Assembly: GCA_024642645.1 (NCBI GenBank)
Contig: JAHEAS010000055.1
Span: 1 to 10,946, forward strand
DNA from: Saprospirales bacterium
GTDB taxonomy: Bacteria > Bacteroidota > Bacteroidia > Chitinophagales > Saprospiraceae
Length of the DNA: 10,946 nt
Direction of reading: 5' to 3'
How positions within the stretch are numbered: position 1 is the first letter of the stretch; each line of letters begins with the position of its first letter. The notes below the pieces were generated by a model. The model was not told the DNA's origin and ran no database searches. It saw nothing but the letters and a program-made list of their open reading frames with translations. Position numbers and translations under genes: made by a program. Below are positions 1-6,505 of this stretch, piece by piece.

Positions 1-1448
1 TGCCCTACATTTAAATTTCCGAGGTAGGCAGCCGAATTTAGGCGTTGCAATTTCAAATCTTTCAAATGAAAGAATCGGGTTTCCCCGGTTGTCTTATCAT
101 AGTTTGCCAAAATACCGTACGATACATTTTTCTGACTTTTCCTTGTATCGTATGCGTATTTAAGCCACATGGTTCCATTATACGGGTCAAAGGTGAATGA
201 TAAGGGCCCTAGCCATTGTTCACCTGCCTGCCCTCCATATAGCTCACGGTAAATAGCCGTTTTCTTAAATTCATCAAAAATAAACCTACCTTTTGTTAGT
301 TCATATTTTTTTTCTCGCCGTGTGATTTTCAGTGCTCTCTTACCACCATGCCCAGAATTAGCAACCCAAATGGTGCCATCTGAACTTTGACAGAGCTGCC
401 AGCCACGTGAAGTGATGGGAAATGACTGCACCACATTGTCCTTGGGGTCATAACGGAGTAAGTGGGAGGGATAAATCTGATCTGAAACTGTGCCCACCCA
501 GAGCCCTCCATCACCATCTTCCATTAATGAATGGGTCATTGGCCTTTCGGTTAAGTCATTGCCGGGCGCGTAAGGCATATCTAAAGCGTAATTCATGCGC
601 TTGAATCGGCCAGTCTTGCGATCCATTTTTTGGAGGCCAGAAATGGTTGCTACCCAAAAATTGCCCCTGCTGTCTTCCAATACCTCTCGGACAGGGTTGG
701 CCCACAGACTGGTGGGGTCAGTTGGGTCGCGGGTGTAGCTAATAAAAGATTTGGTGGATGGGTCATACCTATTAAGGCCACCTGAGCTGAATTGATCCCA
801 ATAAAATCCAGTTGAAATCCAAAGGGTACCTTGCTTATCTAAATAAATATTGTTCACATTTGGTCCACTCAAGCCTCCTGGCTTAGAGGTATCATACAGA
901 AAATATTCAGGTCGTTCAGTTTTTCTGTCAAAGCGTAACAATCCATCGCCTGTCCCAAACCAAAGGTTTCCACCCGCATCTTCTGCTGCGCACATTACAT
1001 GATTTAAATACTTGTATTTGGAAGAATCAGGGTCATTATTGTCGAATTGATAATGTTTAAAAACCTCTGTTTCAGGGTCGAAGCAGTACACACCTTTGCC
1101 ATAAGTACATACCCAAAGTTTATCAAAATGATCCCAATATAGGTTTTCTACATAAGGAAAAGTGAGGGAAGTGGTGTTTTCAAGGGTATCTCCTGCTACC
1201 GGACCATAGGTGATGAATTCATGGCCATCATATCGGTGGAGTCCACCGTGAGAGCCAAACCATAAGAACCCGTTTGGGCCCTGTACAATGCTATTGACGC
1301 TGTTGCCGAGCTCTTTACCGGGCAATGTAATTTCTTCAATTTGGTAATCTTCTGTTTCAGCAATGGAAGTGCTTCTGTTTTCACGCTGGTTGTAAGCTGT
1401 CAGTGGAAGCAGTAGGGTAAACAAAATAATCTTGAAGCATTTCCCCAT
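1..1448 (-). CDS. Two-component-regulator propeller (reg_prop) sensor protein, N-terminal part, truncated by window edge
   Basis: The minus-strand frame is open without interruption from an ATG at 1448 to the window edge (482 codons), so the C-terminus is missing. The product starts MGKCFKIILFTLLPLTA, a typical signal peptide with likely cleavage after LTA, placing the rest in the periplasm. At least eight blades of the reg_prop type follow. Their signature is a turn with a loop, then LW[FIV]G/W[IV][SA]T, then GL.R[YF]D; examples are GFLWFGSHGGLHRYDG, NLWFGTGDGLLRFD, TLWISTG...GGLNRYD, NFWVATISGLQKMD and GLWVGT...LLRYD. In Bacteroidetes such propellers usually form the ligand-sensing part of hybrid histidine kinases (HTCS) or of shorter histidine kinases, with a Y_Y_Y domain and kinase further on. 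That part lies outside the window, so the output domain is unknown. An in-frame ATG at 1490 would add 14 residues before the signal peptide. I prefer 1448 because it gives a normal n-region. No Shine-Dalgarno is visible at either start. Confidence 0.88.
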   Translation of the reverse strand, partial: MGKCFKIILFTLLLPLTAYNQRENRSTSIAETEDYQIEEITLPGKELGNSVNSIVQGPNGFLWFGSHGGLHRYDGHEFITYGPVAGDTLENTTSLTFPYVENLYWDHFDKLWVCTYGKGVYCFDPETEVFKHYQFDNNDPDSSKYKYLNHVMCAAEDAGGNLWFGTGDGLLRFDRKTERPEYFLYDTSKPGGLSGPNVNNIYLDKQGTLWISTGFYWDQFSSGGLNRYDPSTKSFISYTRDPTDPTSLWANPVREVLEDSRGNFWVATISGLQKMDRKTGRFKRMNYALDMPYAPGNDLTERPMTHSLMEDGDGGLWVGTVSDQIYPSHLLRYDPKDNVVQSFPITSRGWQLCQSSDGTIWVANSGHGGKRALKITRREKKYELTKGRFIFDEFKKTAIYRELYGGQAGEQWLGPLSFTFDPYNGTMWLKYAYDTRKSQKNVSYGILANYDKTTGETRFFHLKDLKLQRLNSAAYLGNLNVG

Positions 1449-1768
1449 TTGGGTTGTTTTGTCCCAAGATACAATGAAAGCAAAAGGCATCAAAAAGTTT
1501 TCGGTGAAATTTGCCACCTATGAAAGAAAATACGGCAATTCTCTACCTGCCAAGGTTCCAACTAAGTCCACTCATGTAAGTGCTCTTGATTTGGAATAGT
1601 TGCGGCAAATTTGGATGGAGTAAATAGGAGGATTGCTTCATTCTTAGAAAAACAGGACGTCAATTTCCTAGAGAAAAGGAGCCGTTGGTCTCAAATATAT
1701 GGAACCAATTTGATTTTTGATAATGGCGATGTAAACAAAGTGTACCTTCTTCTCTATTTCAGAAATAG
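1449..1768. other. Intergenic stretch upstream of the propeller gene, no gene seen
   Basis: About 320 bases between the propeller start and the tRNA terminator. It should hold the minus-strand promoter of the propeller gene, but I find no match to the Bacteroidetes TTTG / TAnnTTTG pair that I would defend. A plus-strand frame from 1611 to 1844 is open, but it runs through the terminator and the tRNA, so it is not taken as a gene. A short perfect inverted repeat (CTATTTC-a-GAAATAG, 1754-1768) sits beside the terminator. Its one-base spacer makes a hairpin unlikely. Confidence 0.6.
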
Positions 1769-1799
1769 AAAAAGCCCAGCAGAAAATATTCTACTGGGC
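1769..1799 (-). terminator. Intrinsic terminator after tRNA-Asn
   Basis: Read on the minus strand, a hairpin with stem GCCCAG (1794-1799) and CTGGGC (1774-1779) is extended inward by AGA/TCT after a one-base mismatch, and is followed directly by five T (1769-1773). It begins 7 nt beyond the 3' end of the tRNA. Stem, short loop and U-run in the right order and direction make this a textbook rho-independent terminator for the tRNA transcript. Confidence 0.85.
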
Positions 1800-1805
1800 C
1801 TTAGG

Positions 1806-1879
1806 CGCCTCCTCTTGGACTCGAACCAAGGACCTACGGATTAACAGTCCGGCGCTCTAACCGACTGAGCTAAGGAGGC
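1806..1879 (-). tRNA. tRNA-Asn (anticodon GTT)
   Basis: A complete 74-nt cloverleaf on the minus strand. The acceptor is GCCTCCT/AGGAGGC with discriminator G, the D-arm is GCTC/GAGC with a 9-nt AGTCGGTTA loop, the anticodon arm is CCGGA-CTGTTAA-TCCGT, and the T-arm is CTTGG-TTCGAGT-CCAAG. The anticodon GTT lies at 1843-1845 and reads Asn codons AAC/AAU. The outermost pair of the anticodon stem is C27/U43, a mismatch; E. coli tRNA-Asn has G-U there. The sequence after the discriminator is CCT, so the CCA end is not encoded and must be added by the tRNA nucleotidyltransferase. Its own promoter and terminator flank it, so it appears to be a single-gene transcription unit. Confidence 0.97.
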
Positions 1880-1931
1880 ATTTAAGTTGTTCAAAGCATT
1901 CTTCAAACATGCCCTTTTCCAAAGGCGAGCG

Positions 1932-1968
1932 CAAAGGTATTATAGTTTTGAAAAAACATGCAAGTCAA
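1932..1968 (-). promoter_or_regulatory. Promoter of tRNA-Asn
   Basis: On the minus strand TTGACT (1963-1968) and TATAAT (1939-1944) are separated by 18 nt, close to the classic sigma-70 consensus. Overlapping the -10 region is TACCTTTG (1932-1939), an exact match to the Bacteroidetes TAnnTTTG element. The predicted start lies roughly 50 nt upstream of the mature tRNA 5' end, leaving a leader to be processed by RNase P. Strong promoters of this kind are expected for stable-RNA genes. Confidence 0.75.
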
Positions 1969-1973
1969 ACTTG

Positions 1974-2000
1974 ATTTTTTTTCAAAAATTTAAAAAAAAT
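1974..2000. repeat. A/T inverted repeat, likely UP element of the tRNA promoter and possible U-tract for the WG gene
   Basis: A (1974) plus T8 and A8 plus T (2000) form perfect 9-nt arms around a 9-nt A/T-rich centre. On the minus strand this places A-tracts immediately upstream of the tRNA -35 box, where the RNA polymerase alpha C-terminal domain binds UP elements. The same T-run read on the minus strand lies 42-50 nt past the stop codon of the WG-repeat gene and could serve its 3' end. Confidence 0.45.
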
Positions 2001-2022
2001 GAATTTGACGGGTCCGAAACCC
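1992..2022 (-). terminator. Weak candidate terminator of the WG-repeat gene
   Basis: A small minus-strand hairpin, GGGT (2019-2022) - TTCGG loop - ACCC (2010-2013), lies 20 nt after the WG-gene stop. It is followed after about 10 nt by an 8-T run (1992-1999). The stem is only 4 bp and not adjacent to the T-run, so this is a poor match to an intrinsic terminator. It is the only candidate before the tRNA promoter. Confidence 0.28.
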
Positions 2023-2041
2023 TTATGCCTACTGTGTATTC

Positions 2042-5000
2042 TTATTCTTGCAATCCCCAAACCCATTTCCCTCCTATGTCAAAGTAGCCGACCTTGTCGC
2101 CCTGTTCGACTCGAAAAAGCCCCTCACCTGCGTAACTAATGTATTCATAGTTCGGCTGCACGATGAGTTCTCCCTGGAGATTGGTCAGGCCATTGAAGCC
2201 CTTTATGCGCACTTTGGCAAAGCCGTCCTCGAATTGCTCGATTTTATCATACTTGGGAGGGATAATCTCAATACCCTGTTGATTTATGATGGCCCAGTTG
2301 CCATCTATTTGTACTACTGCAACGCCATGCTGGTATTGACCTGCCTTTTCATAAAAACCATTGTAAAAACGGGACTGCTCAGTAATGTAGTAGAATTGGT
2401 AGTTGTCGCCACGAACCAATCCACGGCCATCGGCGAAGTCGATTAATTTGTTGATACCCGGTTCGATGATGAAATTACCAGCGGCATCAATAAGTCCAGC
2501 CCGCTGGCTGCCTTTGAATACAATTGCCTTACCATCTTTGAAATTCATGCACTTGCTGAACAACGGTTCAACCACGTATTTTCCAGTCCGGTCAATGAAT
2601 CCACATTGGCCGTCTTGCCATACAGCAGCTTTACCTTCTGCAAAATCGCTTGCCTTGAAAAACACAGCCTGCACTACCAGCTTGCCAGTAGTGTCCACAA
2701 AACCCCAACTATCGTGGTACTGAACCCTAGCCATGCCCTCCACAAAAGGCTCGATGTTCCGGTATGGTAGGTTTGTGATGGCTTGGCCTTTGGTGGTGAT
2801 AAGTACAAACTTTGCTGGGCTCCCTTCGATTTCTGCAACAGCAAGGTTGTGTTGATTGAACTCACTTATTGAGACGTATTTTGGCTTCAAAATATGATTG
2901 CCTAGTGTATCAATTAACCCTGCGCGCAGAAATTGCCCAGACATTTCCTCCACTTTAGCTATTCCCCTGTCAAAAGGGTGCGCCTTGGGGAAGTTAGGTT
3001 TTATCGCCCAATTGCCGGTGCGGTCAATATACCCGTAATGAGGCCCATCCCGCTTGGCGGGAGCAAGACCATTGCTGAATTTTCCTGCCTTTGAGTATTG
3101 GAAATCTAACTCAACCGAGCCGTGTCGGTCAATATAACCCCATTTGCTACCGAGCCGGGCAGCAGCCAATCCATCGCTAAATGGGCCTACCTCGTCAAAA
3201 CGGCAAGGAACAACTTCACGTCCGTTTCCATCGACAAATCCCCAAACATTGTTGCGTTTTACTGCCAAACGACCCTCGCTGAATGAACCGATATTTTCAT
3301 AATGAACCCCTACTGCCAATCGGCCTAGTGTGTCAATCAGTCCGTATTTTTCTTCTTTTTTAAAAACCCGAAGTACTTTGTTTCCCGTGTTTTCCAAGAA
3401 GCCAAGCTCATCGTATCGACAAGGAAGCAGTTGTTTGCCCTTGCTATCCACCATCCCCCACTGACCGCCTAATTCTACAATGCCGACTTGGTTCACAAAA
3501 TCCTTTGCAAAGGAAAATTGTGGTTGTACAACTGTTGCCCCGGTCGTATCAATATATCCCCATGTGCAGCTTTCACAAGTCAGCTTTCCACGATTATCAA
3601 TATTGAGGTCGTGTTGGGTATAATCCGTCAATGTTACGGGTGCTAGTGTAGAGGTCAGGAAATTTTGCAAGGAGCCCATGCTCAGAACAGACTTGTCCAA
3701 AGTAGCTGACATTTTTCCTTTTTGGCTTGCCCTGGCTACTCCGTCACTGAATTCTCCAATAAAAGCATAATCCTTGGAAATTATTTTACCGATTTTATTG
3801 ACCAACCCATGTTTGCCGTTGGTAAAAATGCAACGTGCAACTGGCAATCCACGGTCAAAATCTGACAGCCGAATATCCACCAAATCAACCTCGTGAACCA
3901 AAAGACCAGTGTCGTTTTGCACCAAACCATAGCCCATTTCAAAGCGATAGGAAGTACGGTCAAAATTAATTTTTGGCATCATTTCAATGCCGACCAAGGT
4001 TAGCCCCAATTCTTTTTCCACCCTCACTTCGTGAAAAGTTGGTTCAATTTGAACTGTGCCGTTATCCAACCTCCGAAGGCCCCATTTGTCGTGTTTGGGA
4101 GAATAAAACCATTCAAATTTTTCCAATTCGTAAGGGCTTTGGACGTCTTGACCAACATTGCCAAGCCTATTTCCTTTGGTCACCTTGATAGTAAAGTGTG
4201 AATCAAAATTGTTCCTGCTGTCCAACTGGCCCTCAACGCCAAAATTGAAAACGCTGAGTTGTTGCCCTGCATAGGCCTTGATTTCATCATCTTCCAAATC
4301 TATCCGGTCGAACTGTGGGGCTACCATCACTTTGCCTCGGTTGTTTGCCACACCACATTTTTTATTACTGACGACCACACACCTCCCGTTTTTCATCGGC
4401 GAAATATAATCGTATTCAAATGGTATCAGGCGTTGGTCTTCCAAGGTTACTATGCCCCATTTCCCCTCCAAATTTGCCCTGAAAATCTCGCCATCGTAGG
4501 CTTGTATTTCATTGTATTTATCAGTTAGGACTAAGCTGCCGCAATGGTCGAGTAACCCTAGTAGTCGCTTTTTTTTACACAAAACAAAATCATCGCTGAA
4601 AGCATAAAAGGCTTCAAATTCTCCTTTGGTAATCACGTTGTTGTACACCAAGGAAAAAAGGTAGGTCTTGTTGTTTGACGCTAGTTTGAGGAATTTGTCA
4701 GACAAGCTGCTAAAGTGGTCGTAAACATTTTCAAGGACTTGCTGTCCGAGTTGGTTGACAGCGCCCCACTTTTGTGTTTTCTCAAAGAAAATAAGACTGG
4801 CGTTCCACACCCTGATTTCATCGGCTTGAGGTGGTAGCAGCTCAAATCCGTTTGGCAGGAACAGCCCAAGCAACCCATTTACTTTTGTTTGAAAAAAAGT
4901 GGTGGTGATGCCTTCCGGCAAATTTTTGAGCAGGGAAACCTCGTCAAATCTTGGTTCCGCCAACACTTTTCCTTGCTCATTGATGATACCCCACTTATTA

Positions 5001-5428
5001 TCTTTTTTGTAGGAAAGAAAGGCCATGTGAAAAGCAAATCCAACTTGGTTTTGGCTTTTCAATATTTCTACCTGCTCATATCCGGCTGGCAATATCACCC
5101 TACCTTCAAGATTTATCACCTTCCATTGTCCCTTCTCCATCACTGAAATTAGGGTGCTGTCCAGTGGTTTCAGGTCGTCGAAGTTGGGAGGAACGATTTC
5201 AACTCCTTCAGAATTGAGCAGCCCCACCCTACCCTTGCGCTGCATGGTGGCATAGCCAAACTGTTTAAACTCGCCAATTGCATCGTAAACTGGTTGCTGT
5301 ACTAATCGGCCCTCGGCGTTTATGAGGCCCCATTTTTTATCTTTTTTGATGGGAAAAAGTGACTGCGCCTCCAACATGAAGGGCAAAAGAAGGCTTAGTA
5401 AAAGAAAAGGCGTTTTCACTAATCGCAT
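2042..5428 (-). CDS. Large exported WG-repeat protein (1128 aa)
   Basis: The product starts with a clear signal peptide (basic MRLVK, Leu-rich core to about residue 19, likely cut in LEA-QS). The rest is a chain of WG repeats (Pfam WG_beta_rep type). Each carries K[WYH]G[LYF][IV][ND]..G[KRN], then a strand, then P.[FY]D.[IV]..F..G.A.V. I count about 25 recognisable units, from KKWGLINAEGR near residue 32 to KVGYFDIGGKWVW at the C-terminus. They are most regular after residue 600 (e.g. TWGYIDTTG, QWGMVDSKG, KYGLIDTLG, VWGFVDGNG, KWGYIDRHG). The stretch from about 400 to 600 is degenerate. A CxxC pair (C618, C621) sits just before one repeat. There is no membrane anchor, enzyme motif or visible type IX secretion C-terminal domain, so a periplasmic or surface scaffold/binding role is possible but unproven. 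The ATG at 5428 is chosen for the signal peptide. The AAGGAG at 5454-5459 is about 25 nt away, too far to be its ribosome site. Confidence 0.93.
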   Translation of the reverse strand: MRLVKTPFLLLSLLLPFMLEAQSLFPIKKDKKWGLINAEGRLVQQPVYDAIGEFKQFGYATMQRKGRVGLLNSEGVEIVPPNFDDLKPLDSTLISVMEKGQWKVINLEGRVILPAGYEQVEILKSQNQVGFAFHMAFLSYKKDNKWGIINEQGKVLAEPRFDEVSLLKNLPEGITTTFFQTKVNGLLGLFLPNGFELLPPQADEIRVWNASLIFFEKTQKWGAVNQLGQQVLENVYDHFSSLSDKFLKLASNNKTYLFSLVYNNVITKGEFEAFYAFSDDFVLCKKKRLLGLLDHCGSLVLTDKYNEIQAYDGEIFRANLEGKWGIVTLEDQRLIPFEYDYISPMKNGRCVVVSNKKCGVANNRGKVMVAPQFDRIDLEDDEIKAYAGQQLSVFNFGVEGQLDSRNNFDSHFTIKVTKGNRLGNVGQDVQSPYELEKFEWFYSPKHDKWGLRRLDNGTVQIEPTFHEVRVEKELGLTLVGIEMMPKINFDRTSYRFEMGYGLVQNDTGLLVHEVDLVDIRLSDFDRGLPVARCIFTNGKHGLVNKIGKIISKDYAFIGEFSDGVARASQKGKMSATLDKSVLSMGSLQNFLTSTLAPVTLTDYTQHDLNIDNRGKLTCESCTWGYIDTTGATVVQPQFSFAKDFVNQVGIVELGGQWGMVDSKGKQLLPCRYDELGFLENTGNKVLRVFKKEEKYGLIDTLGRLAVGVHYENIGSFSEGRLAVKRNNVWGFVDGNGREVVPCRFDEVGPFSDGLAAARLGSKWGYIDRHGSVELDFQYSKAGKFSNGLAPAKRDGPHYGYIDRTGNWAIKPNFPKAHPFDRGIAKVEEMSGQFLRAGLIDTLGNHILKPKYVSISEFNQHNLAVAEIEGSPAKFVLITTKGQAITNLPYRNIEPFVEGMARVQYHDSWGFVDTTGKLVVQAVFFKASDFAEGKAAVWQDGQCGFIDRTGKYVVEPLFSKCMNFKDGKAIVFKGSQRAGLIDAAGNFIIEPGINKLIDFADGRGLVRGDNYQFYYITEQSRFYNGFYEKAGQYQHGVAVVQIDGNWAIINQQGIEIIPPKYDKIEQFEDGFAKVRIKGFNGLTNLQGELIVQPNYEYISYAGEGLFRVEQGDKVGYFDIGGKWVWGLQE

Positions 5429-5482
5429 ACGTAAATTCTAAAGTCGTGGTTAGCTCCTTGAACGAATGAAACTCTTAAAAAA

Positions 5483-5521
5483 TTGACACCAAGACCAAGA
5501 TTTAACAAGATTTGGGGTCAA
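5483..5521 (-). terminator. Terminator-like hairpin between the FAH gene and the WG-repeat gene
   Basis: On the minus strand TTGACCCCAA (5512-5521) and TTGGTGTCAA (5483-5492) pair over 10 positions with one C/U mismatch, around a 19-nt spacer. They are followed at once by a run of six T (the A-run at 5477-5482). It lies about 125 nt past the FAH-family stop, so it could end the transketolase operon. It also lies 55 nt before the WG-repeat start, so it could instead act as an attenuator in that gene's leader, or as a two-arm operator. The low GC and mismatch limit its predicted strength. Confidence 0.5.
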
Positions 5522-5571
5522 TGTTTTACAAAGAAAGGGAATTTCCAAAGAAAATAAGGAAGGGCTTCCAT
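5518..5571 (-). CDS. Possible 17-codon leader ORF ahead of the WG-repeat gene
   Basis: A minus-strand ATG at 5571 opens a 17-codon frame, MEALPYFLWKFPFFVKH, with its TGA stop (5518-5520) inside the first arm of the terminator-like hairpin. Six of seventeen residues are aromatic (four Phe, one Tyr, one Trp). The arrangement resembles amino-acid attenuator leaders such as those of pheA. However, the DNA is T-rich, which yields Phe codons by chance, no Shine-Dalgarno is visible, and the next gene is not a biosynthetic enzyme. Most probably chance. Confidence 0.15.
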   Translation of the reverse strand: MEALPYFLWKFPFFVKH

Positions 5572-5645
5572 AATGCTGCTTAAAATAGCTCCATCACTAC
5601 CGATACGCCGGACTTTTGAATCTGTAAATTTCTGGGCAAGCTCGT

Positions 5646-6503
5646 TTAAGCTTTAAAACCGGTTGTCTGTTGCTGCTGCACACCAAGGCCATCAATCCCA
5701 AGCTCCATTACATCACCAGATGCTAAGTACCTTGGTGGTTTAAGGCCAAGGCCAACACCTGCCGGAGTACCGGTGGAAATAACATCGCCCGGCAACAGTG
5801 TCATAAACTGGCTGATGTAGCTTACTAGGTGAGGAATATTAAAAACCAGGTTGCGGGTATTGCTGGACTGGAGCAGCTCTCCGTTGACTTTTAACCAGAC
5901 ATCAAGGTTGTGCGGATCAGGGATTTCGTCGCTTGTCGCGAGGAATGGCCCAAGCGGCGCAAACGTGTCAGCACTTTTTCCTTTCACCCATTGTCCCTGT
6001 CTCTCCAATTGGAATGCACGTTCGCTAATGTCGTTGTGAAGCAGGTATCCAGCCACAAAATCCATGGCTTCTGATTCTTCTACATAACTGGCTTTTTTGC
6101 CAATGACTACGGCAAGTTCGACCTCCCAATCTGTTTTTTCACTTCCTTTTGGAATGATAACCTTGTCATGTGGGCCACAAATAGCGGTTGTAGATTTGAA
6201 GAAAATAATCGGCTCCGTAGGCAATTGCATATTGCTCTCGGTGGCATGGTCAGAGTAGTTTAGTCCAATACAGATAATTTTGGAGGGGCGGCAAATTGGT
6301 GAGCCGAGCCTCGTTTCCTGGCTAATGACAGGACAAGTTGCTCCATGCTTTTCAAACCAAGAGGATAGGTTTCTTAGCCCATCTCCAGCAAAGAATTTTT
6401 CGTCAAAGTCTTGTCCAAAGGCGCTTACGTCAATTCGTGTGCCATCCGGAAGTTGAATGCCGGGCTTCTCAAAATCGGGGTTGCCGTAACGGATAAGTTT
6501 CAT
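5646..6503 (-). CDS. Fumarylacetoacetate hydrolase (FAH) family protein
   Basis: At 285 aa this is full length for the short FAH class, which includes acylpyruvases, 2,4-diketo-3-deoxy-sugar-acid hydrolases and homoprotocatechuate-pathway isomerases. A loose N-terminal domain (to about residue 70) precedes the catalytic fold, which starts at SKIICIGLNYSDHATE (74-89). The metal ligands are visible as E127 and E129 in DWEVEL and D158 in HNDISER. The KGKSADTFAPLGP segment (174-186) and GTPAGVG (245-251) are typical active-site loops. The family cuts or isomerises C-C bonds next to a 2-oxo acid in a Mg2+/Mn2+-dependent way in the cytoplasm. The closest known relatives by motif are often labelled ureidoglycolate lyase or 2,4-diketo-3-deoxy-L-fuconate hydrolase, but the substrate cannot be told from sequence. 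Its ATG lies 2 nt after the transketolase stop (TAA-GT-ATG), so it is translated from the same mRNA, probably by coupling. No sugar-acid or aromatic catabolic gene is nearby to identify the substrate. Confidence 0.93.
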   Translation of the reverse strand: MKLIRYGNPDFEKPGIQLPDGTRIDVSAFGQDFDEKFFAGDGLRNLSSWFEKHGATCPVISQETRLGSPICRPSKIICIGLNYSDHATESNMQLPTEPIIFFKSTTAICGPHDKVIIPKGSEKTDWEVELAVVIGKKASYVEESEAMDFVAGYLLHNDISERAFQLERQGQWVKGKSADTFAPLGPFLATSDEIPDPHNLDVWLKVNGELLQSSNTRNLVFNIPHLVSYISQFMTLLPGDVISTGTPAGVGLGLKPPRYLASGDVMELGIDGLGVQQQQTTGFKA

Positions 6504-6505
6504 AC

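Noticed and set aside
1754..1768. Perfect CTATTTC/GAAATAG inverted repeat
   Set aside because: A one-base spacer cannot form a stable hairpin loop, it is A/T-rich, and the real terminator stem is next to it.
1611..1844. 77-codon plus-strand ORF
   Set aside because: It runs through the tRNA terminator and into the tRNA-Asn gene on the other strand; no family resemblance.
2042..5428. Several plus-strand ORFs of 70-130 codons inside the WG-repeat gene
   Set aside because: They lie antisense to a clear repeat-containing gene, and their products lack recognisable motifs. They are shadows of the periodic repeat coding.
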